This document shows positions 1-6,941 of a stretch of 64,000 bases of DNA, one piece after another. The notes beneath the pieces were generated by a model. It saw only the letters and a program-made list of their open reading frames with translations. It searched no databases and was not told the DNA's origin. Position 1 is the stretch's first letter. Each line of letters opens with the position of its first letter. The stretch comes from Palsa-504 sp963819785 (GTDB lineage: Bacteria > Actinomycetota > Actinomycetes > Streptosporangiales > Streptosporangiaceae): NCBI GenBank assembly GCA_963819785.1, contig CAWFXW010000020.1:186001-250000 (forward strand). Direction: 5' to 3'. The position numbers were made by a program, and so were the translations under genes.

Positions 1-115
1 TAGGACGCCTCTGGCCATTGTTCGAGGCTAGTGGGTATGGCACGGTGGCGGCCTCCGGGCAAAGGGGTTCGCTCGGCCTGGCCGCCCATATCAGCGGCGG
101 CAATCCGGAGAGCTT

Positions 116-169
116 CATGATCACGAAGACTTTTCAGTCTGTGCAGACTGAAAACCTTTCACGATCATG
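116..169. repeat. 54-base palindromic element, copy A
   Basis: The element begins CATGATC and ends GATCATG. Its centre is a perfect hairpin with arms TTTTCAGTCTG and CAGACTGAAAA (131-154) around two bases. The outer ~17 bases on each side nearly match those of the element at 908-961, which has the same length but a different middle. The two copies bracket the reductase gene. Nothing else could be assigned to bases 1-115. Confidence 0.7.
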
Positions 170-225
170 GCAAGCATCCGCTGGGCGTTGATTTCCGGGG
201 GGGCACGCTCAGCGCCGATGCCGCG

Positions 226-798
226 TTACGGCGTCACGCGCAGGGCGACCCGGCGGTTCCCGCCGTTGTGCTGGACCAGGGCGAACCACACGGGCAGCAG
301 GGCGTCTACTGTGCCGCTGGCGCCGGCATCGCCGGCGAACACGGGCTCCAGCCCGATCGCGGTGATCAGTTCCTCGGCAAGCGGGCGCGCGGCGGGATCG
401 GCGGCGAAGAACATGACGGCGCCCTGCGGCGGGTCGGCGAAGTTCTCCCAGCCCAAGGTGTTGAAGGCGCGCGCGTACGCCGCGCCGGGCGCGGACGTGG
501 CGACCGCCGCCCGGCTGTTGACCTCCGGCTGGCCGATGTTGTTCGCCGCGTCGATCACGACCTTGCCCGCCAGCGCCGCGCCGAGCGCCGTCACCACCTC
601 GGCCACCGCCCCGCCCGGCACCGCCAGCAGGACCGCGTTGGCGCCGGTGACGGCGTTGGCGGCGGCCAGCACCGGGGCACCGCCCGGTCCCGTGCCCGAC
701 CCGGCCCGGGACCCGTAGACCACGTCGTGGCCGGCCGCGCTCCATCGCTGGCCGAGCGTGCCGCCGATGCGGCCTGTCCCGATGACTGCGATCTTCAT
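226..798 (-). CDS. NAD(P)-binding F420/NADP reductase-like protein
   Basis: This 190-residue protein is probably a small oxidoreductase of the NADPH-dependent F420 reductase / NADP oxidoreductase coenzyme F420-dependent family. It opens with a beta-strand and a Rossmann motif GTGRIGG (residues 7-13, GxGxxG), followed by an SR pair near residue 30 typical of NADP-preferring members. A later segment, ARAFNTLGWENFADP, is the conserved central motif of the family. Length is usual for the single-domain subfamily. The ATG start is supported by GGAGG about six bases upstream. It stands alone between two palindromic elements. The exact substrate cannot be read from the sequence. Confidence 0.85.
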   Translation of the reverse strand: MKIAVIGTGRIGGTLGQRWSAAGHDVVYGSRAGSGTGPGGAPVLAAANAVTGANAVLLAVPGGAVAEVVTALGAALAGKVVIDAANNIGQPEVNSRAAVATSAPGAAYARAFNTLGWENFADPPQGAVMFFAADPAARPLAEELITAIGLEPVFAGDAGASGTVDALLPVWFALVQHNGGNRRVALRVTP

Positions 799-907
799 GC
801 TGGCCTCCGCCGGTGTTTCCAGATGACCTCGTTGCGGCTGAGGGTAGCGTCGGGCCGCGGGTTCCGCGTACGGATGCCGCGATGTCGGCCCGGCATCGGG
901 CGTTTTC

Positions 908-961
908 CATGATCGCGAAGACTTCTATACGGCGGGGAGTAGTGAACCCTTCGCGATCATG
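908..961. repeat. 54-base palindromic element, copy B
   Basis: The ends form a perfect 13-base inverted repeat (CATGATCGCGAAG at 908-920, CTTCGCGATCATG at 949-961). It shares the outer ~17 bases of each side with copy A at 116-169, while the 20-base core differs. A short hairpin GAAACC/GGTTTC (961-975) follows directly. Confidence 0.75.
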
Positions 962-1090
962 AAACCGGAGGTTTCAGGCCAGCAAGCCGCCGGGTGGACG
1001 TTCGCGATCACCAACGACTGGCAGACTGTCGCCCGCTGGGGCGGTGACCGTACGGTAGGGGTGAACAGCCCGCCGCGAAGAGAGGCACGG

Positions 1091-1438
1091 ATGACACGTA
1101 CGCCACAGGAGGTCTTCCAGCACCACGCCCAGGCTCTGGGCGCCGGGGACCTGGATGAGATCGTCGCCGACTACGCCGACACCGCCGTGTTCATCACGCC
1201 AGCGGGCGTCAAGCGGGGCAAGGACGGGATCCGGGAGGCGTTCACCCAACTGCTGGCCGACGTGCCGAGCGCCGCCTGGGACCTGAAGACCCTGATCTAC
1301 GAGGACGACGTGCTCTTCCTGGAGTGGGCCGCGACCGCCGCCACGACCAAGGTCGAGGACGGCATCGACACCTTCATATTCAGCGACGGCCTGATCCGGC
1401 TGCAGACGGTCCGCTACACGCTTCAGCATACGAGCTGA
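1091..1438 (+). CDS. SnoaL/NTF2-like small protein
   Basis: This 115-residue protein has the pattern of the NTF2/SnoaL-like fold: an N-terminal helix pair (EVFQHHAQALGAGDLDEIVADYADTAVF split over the first 32 residues), a segment VKRGKDGIREAF typical of the family's third helix, and C-terminal strands ending in an R-Y-T-L sheet edge. Such proteins are ligand-binding or isomerase-like cone folds; the substrate is unknown. The ATG at 1091 was chosen over an upstream in-frame start at 959 because AGAGG lies about six bases before it and similarity to the fold begins there. A strong hairpin follows the gene. Confidence 0.75.
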   Translation: MTRTPQEVFQHHAQALGAGDLDEIVADYADTAVFITPAGVKRGKDGIREAFTQLLADVPSAAWDLKTLIYEDDVLFLEWAATAATTKVEDGIDTFIFSDGLIRLQTVRYTLQHTS

Positions 1439-1474
1439 GCCGGGCCTTATCCGCTAACTATCTCAATCAAAAAG

Positions 1475-1514
1475 CGGTTGCGCGGCTGGTCCTGCTGGAC
1501 CTGCCGCGCAACCG
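1475..1514 (+). terminator. Long GC hairpin after the NTF2-like gene
   Basis: A 12-base stem (CGGTTGCGCGGC with GCCGCGCAACCG) encloses a second stem GGTCC/GGACC. It lies 37 bases past the stop codon at 1438. There is no clear T-run after it, so it would be an I-shaped actinobacterial terminator. Confidence 0.6.
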
Positions 1515-1586
1515 TGCCTGACCGGCCGGCTGCCTGGCCGAACTGACCAGAGCTGGCCAGGCGGGCTCGGTCAGGGTCCCCGCGGA

Positions 1587-1865
1587 TCAGGCGTCGCGCT
1601 GGCCAGCGAGGGGCGCGGCGACCTGAAGAACGTCGTTGGCGAACTTGCGCTGCGCGGACAGCAGCTGCTCAGCGAAGTCGTACGCGCCGTTGACCAGCTT
1701 CTCCGGCTTCGGCAGCACGTCGGCGTAGGGCAGGTTCAGCTTGGGAAAAGACGGGGTGACGGACTGAACGGTCGCGGTCCACGCCTGCAGGGCATCCAAC
1801 ACGGTGTCCTGGGACGTGCGGACCAGCTTCAGGATCTCGTCCTGGGCGGTGCTGATGTCGATCAT
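1587..1865 (-). CDS. Small helical protein, phasin-like
   Basis: This 92-residue acidic-to-neutral protein is predicted to be mostly helical: MIDISTAQDEILKLVRTSQD begins an amphipathic helix, and a second long helix (PEKLVNGAYDFAEQLLSAQR) follows a proline-rich turn. The pattern of a FAEQLLSAQRKFANDV helix resembles phasin-type granule-associated or envelope-associated helical proteins of actinobacteria, but the family is not certain. The start is well supported by GGAGGAGGAG about seven bases upstream. A strong sigma-70-type promoter lies 36 bases further up. The gene is monocistronic. Confidence 0.75.
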   Translation of the reverse strand: MIDISTAQDEILKLVRTSQDTVLDALQAWTATVQSVTPSFPKLNLPYADVLPKPEKLVNGAYDFAEQLLSAQRKFANDVLQVAAPLAGQRDA

Positions 1866-1900
1866 GATTGCTCCTCCTCCAGCGGTTCTTTCTGCTTACT

Positions 1901-1928
1901 ATAGTACGCAGTGAGCTTGGTTTGTCAA
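1901..1928 (-). promoter_or_regulatory. HrdB-type promoter of the helical-protein gene
   Basis: On the minus strand a perfect TTGACA (1928-1923) is followed after 16 bases by TACTAT (1906-1901). It lies about 36 bases upstream of the start codon, in an AT-richer patch than its surroundings. Confidence 0.7.
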
Positions 1929-2516
1929 GCGTTTGCTCGATATGCCAAGCGGGGCGGCTGAGGCGGGGAGGGGGTCACGGTTCGTAGCGGGTGCGATTGG
2001 GAGGCGGGGTCGCAGGCTGCTGGGAGGTATGAATCCCCTAGGCCGGCCTGCTCAGCGCGCCGTCTGGTGATAGAGGCCACGCTCACGTCTGACATATCGC
2101 GGCGGGCACGCGCCGGGAGGCGTGGCCCTAATGGGGGTTGTGGCACACAGGCCCCGAAAGACGGGGGTCGTGGCACACGCACCCCGCCGGCTGGCGGCCT
2201 CGTTCGGGGGTTGTGGCACACAGGCCCCGAAAGACGGGGGTCGTGGCACACGCACCCCATGTCAGGACACAGATCCGCGATCCGGGCAAGGAAAGCGGGA
2301 GCCTACCCGGTAGAGCCATTTCAGTGCCTCAACCATCTGTTGACGTAGGTGCCGTGCGCGGTGCGGGGGTGGCTGGAGGGCGTTCTGGGGTGGGCGCGGC
2401 GGGGTCGGGTGGTGGCGCTGGGCGGGGTATGCGGGAGGCCGGGGGTGGGCGGGGTATGCGGGAGGCCGGGGCGGGCGGGGCGACCCGGCCGGCCCGGCCT
2501 CGGGGTGGTGCGGTTC
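1929..2516. other. Gene-free region with repeats
   Basis: No credible gene was seen in these 588 bases. Open frames here differ between repeat copies and lack ribosome binding sites. It contains the 53-base direct repeat (2133-2258) and, from about 2419, a G-rich duplication of GGGCGGGGTATGCGGGAGGC. Confidence 0.6.
2133..2258. repeat. Two perfect 53-base direct repeats made of GTGGCACAC half-sites
   Basis: Copies lie at 2133-2185 and 2206-2258, 20 bases apart. Each contains two half-units GGGGGTYGTGGCACAC (starting 2133, 2163, 2206 and 2236), 30 bases apart within a copy. A diverged copy with the same two half-units lies at 51792-51846. Confidence 0.85.
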
Positions 2517-2711
2517 TTAGTAGTCCGCGGATTCGAGCGTGCCGCGTAGCTCGGCGGCGCGGCGCCAGGCCTGGACCATGCGGCGCTCGGCCTTGTGCTC
2601 CATCCGGCGCGCGCGGCGCAGGGTGAGCAGGTGCCGTGCGGAACGCTGTTGCTCCGCTTGTTCTATTTTGTGGCGAAGTTCCTCGTTCACCAGTTCCATT
2701 ACCAGATGCAT
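2517..2711 (-). CDS. Small basic coiled-coil protein
   Basis: This 64-residue protein is highly charged and helical: after MHLVMELVNEELRHKIEQAE comes a run of basic heptads (RRARRMEHKAERR) ending ESADY. It has no recognised domain. Short basic helical proteins of this type accompany WhiB-family genes in many actinobacteria, but no function can be assigned. The ATG at 2711 is preceded by GGAG about nine bases upstream. It lies 104 bases downstream of whiB7 on the same strand and might be co-transcribed with it. Confidence 0.65.
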   Translation of the reverse strand: MHLVMELVNEELRHKIEQAEQQRSARHLLTLRRARRMEHKAERRMVQAWRRAAELRGTLESADY

Positions 2712-2815
2712 GCTGATCACTCCGTTGTGTGCATCGTGTGCCCGGCGGCCGCGCGGCCCCTGTCGTGTCGGTCCATGTCGGGCCGCGCGGCCCTGCCCCG
2801 TTCTGCTAGTGCCGC

Positions 2816-3187
2816 TTACGCGGCGACTTCGGTCTTGCGCGGACGTCCGCGGGGCCGCTTGCGAGGCACGATCGCGCCCCGCATGAGCAGCTCTCCGCCC
2901 CACACGCCCCAGGGCTCGCGGCGCTCGAGCGCGCCCGTCAGGCAGGCGATCCGCGCCCGGCAATCCCGGCACATCGCCTTGGCCGTCTCCACGTCCTGCG
3001 GAGACTCGGCGAAGAACAGCTCCGGGTCCTCCGTGCACGGAAGATCCAGGCCTACCGGAAGTGCGGTGGCCGGTCCTGCCACCATGAACTGACTCGCCAC
3101 ACTGACCTCGTCCTGCATGCGCGGAGAGCCGAACGCCTCGAACCCCGTCGTGTCCTCGCCTCCGACGGTGGCAACCCGCCACTGCAT
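2816..3187 (-). CDS. whiB7: WhiB7-type redox-sensing transcription factor
   Basis: WhiB7 is an iron-sulfur transcriptional activator of intrinsic antibiotic resistance that works with the principal sigma factor. All hallmarks are visible in the 123-residue product: four cysteines for a 4Fe-4S cluster (Cys51, Cys73, Cys76, Cys82), the EPWGVWGGE turn (91-99) and a C-terminal AT-hook KRPRGRPRK (110-118) that is specific to the WhiB7 subgroup. It is about 30 residues longer at the N-terminus than the M. tuberculosis protein. An ATG nine bases further upstream (3196) is possible, but GAGAGGGG is better spaced for 3187. The neighbourhood supports the call, since whiB7, uvrD2 and mycoredoxin are also adjacent in mycobacteria. 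The leader carries overlapping hairpins. Confidence 0.92.
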   Translation of the reverse strand: MQWRVATVGGEDTTGFEAFGSPRMQDEVSVASQFMVAGPATALPVGLDLPCTEDPELFFAESPQDVETAKAMCRDCRARIACLTGALERREPWGVWGGELLMRGAIVPRKRPRGRPRKTEVAA

Positions 3188-3258
3188 CGGTGCCATCCCC
3201 TCTCGCTTACCGGTCCTAGTTGTCGCCCATGCGATTTCTCGCTTGTCCCTGGGACCTA

Positions 3259-3340
3259 GGCCTTTCGATAGCTAAGGCCGCGGACCCTGTTTGCGGATCC
3301 GCGGCCTCAAGGGGATTTGCGCCCGGCCTTTCTAGGCCGG
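3259..3340 (-). promoter_or_regulatory. whiB7 leader with alternative hairpins
   Basis: Between the upstream gene and whiB7 the minus-strand transcript can form three stems: CCGGCC/GGCCGG (3340-3323), overlapping the stop codon of the upstream frame; GGCCGCGGA/TCCGCGGCC (3306-3276); and GGCCTT/AAGGCC (3279-3259). The second and third share bases 3276-3279, so they exclude each other. whiB7 genes of other actinobacteria are controlled by translation-coupled attenuation in such leaders; that this one works likewise is inference. Confidence 0.6.
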
Positions 3341-3796
3341 TTCCCTATATGGAGGCGGACCCGATGCGCCTTCGCCAACGGCGTAAACGCTGGTCATGTG
3401 GTTGTAGTTATTGATGTGCCCGAGCTGCGCCGCCGCGGCGGACTGCGGGACCGGGAAGGCCAGCGCGACCTTGCCACGGACACGCGGAACCTGCCGCACG
3501 ACGACGCACGGCGCAGTGTCGCTGCCAACCGTGTCGCTGCCGACCGTGCCGCTGCCGACCGTGCCGCTGCCGACACCAGGCACACCTGTCCCCAGGAACG
3601 CCGAACGCGGGCTGAAGGCACCCGGACGCGCACGCCAAAGCTCAGCCGTCTGGACAGCGTTCGCCGAGATATCGTTCATCACGACAGCGTTCATCACGAC
3701 AGCGTTCATCACGACAGCGTTCATCACGACAGCGTTCATCACGACAGCGTTCGTCAGGACGTCTGGCGTCTGGACGTCGAAGTTGATGTCGGTCAC
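3332..3796 (-). CDS. Repeat-rich protein of unknown function upstream of whiB7
   Basis: This 154-residue frame begins at a GTG with an excellent GGAGGGAGG eight bases upstream and keeps a GC-biased third position, so it is probably translated. The N-terminus MTDINFDVQTPDVLTN is followed by pentapeptide NAVVM repeated about five times, then a unique part, then a second array GSGTV/GSDTV repeated four times, and a C-terminal part with LGHINNYNHMTSVYAVGEG. No known domain was recognised, and no signal peptide or membrane segment is obvious. It ends 144 bases before whiB7 on the same strand, its stop codon inside a leader hairpin, so its translation could influence whiB7 expression. It could alternatively be a long leader peptide. 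Confidence 0.55.
   Translation of the reverse strand: MTDINFDVQTPDVLTNAVVMNAVVMNAVVMNAVVMNAVVMNDISANAVQTAELWRARPGAFSPRSAFLGTGVPGVGSGTVGSGTVGSDTVGSDTAPCVVVRQVPRVRGKVALAFPVPQSAAAAQLGHINNYNHMTSVYAVGEGASGPPPYREPA
3516..3575. repeat. 15-base tandem repeat, four copies
   Basis: Units GTGYCGCTGCCRACC occur four times at 3516, 3531, 3546 and 3561 with 1-2 differences. On the minus strand they encode G-S-(G/D)-T-V pentapeptides. Confidence 0.85.
3674..3748. repeat. 15-base tandem repeat, five perfect copies
   Basis: GTTCATCACGACAGC is repeated perfectly five times, followed by a diverged sixth unit (3749-3763). On the minus strand it encodes N-A-V-V-M pentapeptides near the N-terminus of the upstream-of-whiB7 protein. 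Confidence 0.95.
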
Positions 3797-3859
3797 GTTG
3801 GGCACCTCCCTCCAGGAGTGTCGACAACTAGCCCACGGACATGTAGGCAGCCTACGTAA

Positions 3860-3887
3860 TGCCCCCGGAAGGGGGCAACAGTTTTTT
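3860..3887. terminator. Hairpin terminator between tesB and the repeat gene
   Basis: TGCCCCC (3860-3866), loop GGAA, GGGGGCA (3871-3877), then a T6 run at 3882-3887 on the plus strand. The stem lies 23 bases past the tesB stop (minus strand), where it could terminate tesB without a U-run. The T-run favours the plus strand, where no gene is seen. Confidence 0.6.
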
Positions 3888-3899
3888 GAGCTGCGGTTT

Positions 3900-4763
3900 T
3901 CAGATAATCCTGGGGGCGGAACGGATCAGGCCCTCCTGCATCACGGACACCACGAGCTTGCCCTCGGCGGTGAAGACCTCACCGCGCGCCAGGCCCCGGG
4001 CGCCGTAGGCCACCGGTGACTCCTGGGCGTACAGCAGCCAGCGGTCGGCCCGGAACGACCGGTGGAACCACATGGCGTGGTCCAGGCTCGCGCCCGAGGT
4101 GCGGCCGTCCGCCCAGGACAGGCCGTGCCCGAGCAGGACCGTGTCGAGCAGCGTCATGTCCGAGACGTAGGTCATCAGGCACACGTGCAGCAGCGGGTCG
4201 TCGGGCAGTTCGCCGTTGACCCGCAGCCAGACCAGGTTCCGGGTGGTGCGCAGCGACGGGTTGCCGAGCGCCTCGGCCGACAGCGGGCCGACCGAGCGCA
4301 GGTCGAAGGGACCCTCGAAGGCCCGTGGAGAGTCCTGGCCCAGGATCCGGCCCCACCGCTCGGAGTTCGGCTCGATCTGCTCGGGCGGCGGCGCGTCGGG
4401 CATCGGGTCGGCGTGCTCGGGCCCGGGCTCGGCGTGGTGGAACGACGCGGACAGGGTGAAGATGGTCTGGCCGTGCTGGATCGCGGCCACCCGGCGGGTG
4501 GTGAACGACCGCCCGTCCCGGGTCCGGTCGACCGTGTACACCAGCGGCACCGTGGTGTCGCCGGGACGGATGAAGTAGGCGTGCAGCGAGTGCACCGGCC
4601 GGTCGGGGGGCACGGTCCGCCCGGCGGCGACCAGCGCCTGCCCGGCCACCTGCCCGCCGAAGACCCGCTGCCGCTGCTCGTCCGGGCTGCGGCCGCGGAA
4701 GATGTCCAGCTCGATCTGCTCCAGGTCGAGCAGCTCGAGGAGGCCGTCGAGCGCTTTACCCAC
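3900..4763 (-). CDS. tesB: Acyl-CoA thioesterase II
   Basis: TesB hydrolyses acyl-CoA to free acid and CoA. The 287-residue protein has the double hotdog organisation of the family: an N-terminal half with RVFGGQVAGQALVAAGRTV (about 33-51), PVHSLHAYFIRPGD and SFTTRRVAAIQHG, and a C-terminal half with SLDHAMWFHRSFRADRWLL and the closing SVMQEGLIR. The Asp of SLDHA and Gln of VMQEGL correspond to catalytic residues of the E. coli enzyme. Length matches the usual 285-290. It starts with GTG, overlaps the end of the helicase gene by eight bases and is therefore probably translated from the same message. A hairpin follows its stop. Confidence 0.93.
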   Translation of the reverse strand: MGKALDGLLELLDLEQIELDIFRGRSPDEQRQRVFGGQVAGQALVAAGRTVPPDRPVHSLHAYFIRPGDTTVPLVYTVDRTRDGRSFTTRRVAAIQHGQTIFTLSASFHHAEPGPEHADPMPDAPPPEQIEPNSERWGRILGQDSPRAFEGPFDLRSVGPLSAEALGNPSLRTTRNLVWLRVNGELPDDPLLHVCLMTYVSDMTLLDTVLLGHGLSWADGRTSGASLDHAMWFHRSFRADRWLLYAQESPVAYGARGLARGEVFTAEGKLVVSVMQEGLIRSAPRII

Positions 4764-6507
4764 TTAACCTCCTCGCCCGGCCGAGCCGGATGTCATCGAG
4801 GAACCGCGACCGCTGCCGCCCCCCGGCGCGGCCCTGCCCACCCGACGCCCGGGCCGATGCCCGCGCCGGGGCCCAGGACAGGTACAGGTGCTGGCGGGCT
4901 CGGGTCACCGCCACATACAGTAGCCGTCTCTCCTCCTCGATCGCGCCCGGCGTCCTGGCGTGCACGATCGGCATCAGCCCCTCGACCAGACCGGGCAGCA
5001 GCACGGCGTCCCACTCCAGGCCCTTAGCGGCGTGCATCGAGGCCAGCGTCACGCCGCGGGCCGCGGGTGCGTGGCCGAGCTCGGACCGCTGGGTCAGCTC
5101 GGTGGCGAAGTCGCGCAGCGAGGCCTGCGGCCGGGCGGCGTACATGTCGTCGGCCAGCTCGGCCAGGGCGGCCAGTGACTCCCAGCGCTCGCGGGCCGCC
5201 GCACCGCCCCCGGGCGGGCTGGCGGTGAAGCCGATGCCGGTCAGCACGTCCCGGACCGCGCCCGGCAGCGAGGCCGGATCGCCGCCCATCTCCGGGGCCG
5301 CCTCGCTGCGGGCCGCGCCGCGGAACAGCACCAGCGCCTGGCGGACCACCGGGCGATCGTAGAAGCGCTCGGTGCCGCGCACCACGTAGGGCACCTTGGC
5401 CTCGGTCAGCGCCTGCTCGAACCGCTCAGTGTCGGCGTTGATCCGGACCAGCACCGCGATCTCCGCGACCGGAACCCCGGCCGCGATCAGCGACCGGATC
5501 TGCACCACCACCCCGGCCGCCTCGGCGTCGTCGTCGCCGTACTTGGTGAGCACCGGCTGCGGCCCGGCCGGCCGCTGCGCGACCAGGGTCTGGCCGGAGC
5601 GCATCAGCTGGTTGGCCACCGAGACCACCTGCGGCGTCGACCGGTAGTCGCGGACCAGCGTGACCTGCGCGGCGCCGGGGAATTCGGCGGTGAAGCCGGT
5701 CAGGTAGTCCGGCGTGGCGCCGGTGAAGGAGTAGATCACCTGGTGCGGGTCGCCCACCACGCACAGCTCGTCCCGGTCACCGAGCCAGGCGTCGAGCAGC
5801 AGCTTCTGCAGCGGGTTCACGTCCTGGTACTCATCGACCACGAAGTACCGGAACGTGTCGCGCACCTGGTCGGCCGCGCCGCGGTGCTCGAGCACGATGG
5901 CGGCGGTCAGCTCGAGGACCGACTCGAAGTCGATCAGGTGCCGCTCGCGTCGCAGGCGTTCGTAGCCGTCGTAGACCAGCGCCATGGCCTCCGGGCCGGC
6001 CGCGGGCGTCCGGCCCGCGGCAGCAGCGGCGCCGGAGTAGGAATCCGGGCGGATCTGGATCGTCTTGGCCCACTCGATCTCGCTGGCCGCGTCGGCCAGC
6101 CCGGGGCCGTCCAGCCGGACCCTGGCCTGTTTGGCCGCCTCCCGGATCAGGGTCACCTTGGCGTCGATGAGCTGCGGCGGCCGGCCGCCGACCACCCGCG
6201 GCCAGAAGTAGTTCAGCTGGCGCAGCGCGGCGGCGTGGAACGTGGACGCGCGCACCTGGGCGGCGCCGAGCTGGCGGAGCCGCCCCCGCATCTCCCCGGC
6301 CGCACGCACGGTGAAGGTCAGGGCCAGCACGTGCGCCGGGTTGACGATCCCGATGGCGGCGGCGTACGCGATCCGGTGGGTGATGGCGCGCGTCTTGCCG
6401 GTGCCCGCGCCGGCCAGCACGCAGACCGCGCCGCGGGTGGCCAGGACCACCTCGCGCTGCTCGGAATCCAGCCCGGCCAGCAGCGCGTCAGGCCCGATCT
6501 CGGTCAC
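4756..6507 (-). CDS. UvrD2-like superfamily I DNA helicase lacking the HRDC tail
   Basis: This 583-residue ATP-dependent 3'-5' helicase resembles actinobacterial UvrD2. Motifs in order: Q motif LDSEQREVVL, Walker A AGAGTGKTRAITHRI (about 31-45), motif Ia LTFTVRAAGEM, Walker B VVDEYQDVNP, motif III GDPHQVIYSFTGA, motif IV LVRDYRST, and motifs V/VI VTLASMHAAKGLEWDAVLL and LYVAVTRARQHL. It ends at SRFLDDIRLGRARRLSG, where mycobacterial UvrD2 continues with a tetracysteine motif and HRDC domain. The GTG at 6507 was chosen for its GAGGGGAG upstream; an in-frame start 66 bases further up is unlikely. Divergent from mycoredoxin and overlapping tesB. Confidence 0.92.
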   Translation of the reverse strand: MTEIGPDALLAGLDSEQREVVLATRGAVCVLAGAGTGKTRAITHRIAYAAAIGIVNPAHVLALTFTVRAAGEMRGRLRQLGAAQVRASTFHAAALRQLNYFWPRVVGGRPPQLIDAKVTLIREAAKQARVRLDGPGLADAASEIEWAKTIQIRPDSYSGAAAAAGRTPAAGPEAMALVYDGYERLRRERHLIDFESVLELTAAIVLEHRGAADQVRDTFRYFVVDEYQDVNPLQKLLLDAWLGDRDELCVVGDPHQVIYSFTGATPDYLTGFTAEFPGAAQVTLVRDYRSTPQVVSVANQLMRSGQTLVAQRPAGPQPVLTKYGDDDAEAAGVVVQIRSLIAAGVPVAEIAVLVRINADTERFEQALTEAKVPYVVRGTERFYDRPVVRQALVLFRGAARSEAAPEMGGDPASLPGAVRDVLTGIGFTASPPGGGAAARERWESLAALAELADDMYAARPQASLRDFATELTQRSELGHAPAARGVTLASMHAAKGLEWDAVLLPGLVEGLMPIVHARTPGAIEEERRLLYVAVTRARQHLYLSWAPARASARASGGQGRAGGRQRSRFLDDIRLGRARRLSG

Positions 6508-6590
6508 CCCAGTTCTCCCCTCGGGAACGCAACCAGCCTGTTCGGTGTTACACGATCCGGTAATTCTCACCAACCTCGAGGAGGCGGCGG

Positions 6591-6845
6591 GTGCCCGGCC
6601 AGCTGATCATGTACACCACTCAATGGTGCGGCTTCTGCCGGAACCTGAAGAAGCAGCTCGCCCGCGAGGGTATCGAGATGGCCGAGGTCGACATCGAGCG
6701 CGACCCGGAGGCCTGCGAGTTCGTGATGTCGGTCAACGGCGGCAACCAGACGGTACCGACCGTAGTGTTCCCTGACGGCACGGTCATGGTCAACCCGTCG
6801 GCGGGACAGGTCCGCGAACGGTTGGCCGCGGTCACCGCGGGGTAG
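6591..6845 (+). CDS. Mycoredoxin (glutaredoxin-like)
   Basis: This 84-residue thioredoxin-fold protein reduces mycothiol mixed disulfides. The active site WCGFC (12-16) follows a short strand, and the cis-proline motif TVPTVVFPDG lies near residue 55; both match actinobacterial mycoredoxin-1. The GTG start has GAGGAGG a few bases upstream. It is divergently transcribed from the UvrD2-like gene, the same arrangement as in M. tuberculosis. It implies that the organism makes mycothiol. Confidence 0.93.
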   Translation: MPGQLIMYTTQWCGFCRNLKKQLAREGIEMAEVDIERDPEACEFVMSVNGGNQTVPTVVFPDGTVMVNPSAGQVRERLAAVTAG

Positions 6846-6941
6846 AGATTTCCGCCGAACGACCGTGGTGCACGCCTGCAGGACAGGACGCGGCAGGCAG
6901 GACAGGGCAGCGGACAGGGCAGACCGGACAGGGCAGACAGG

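Noticed and set aside
1..115. End of a gene entering from the left
   Set aside because: One frame is open but crosses the palindromic element and shows no motif; I could not support it.
2133..2258. CRISPR-type repeat-spacer structure
   Set aside because: There are only two units with one 20-base gap, and a diverged single copy elsewhere; no cas genes.
2138..2626. Proteins read through the GTGGCACAC repeats
   Set aside because: The frames consist of the DNA repeat translated, with no ribosome binding site, and do not persist in the copy at 51792.
3674..3748. Five perfect 15-base repeats that could suggest a CRISPR-like array
   Set aside because: The repeats are directly tandem without spacers, lie inside a reading frame and encode a pentapeptide; no cas genes are present.
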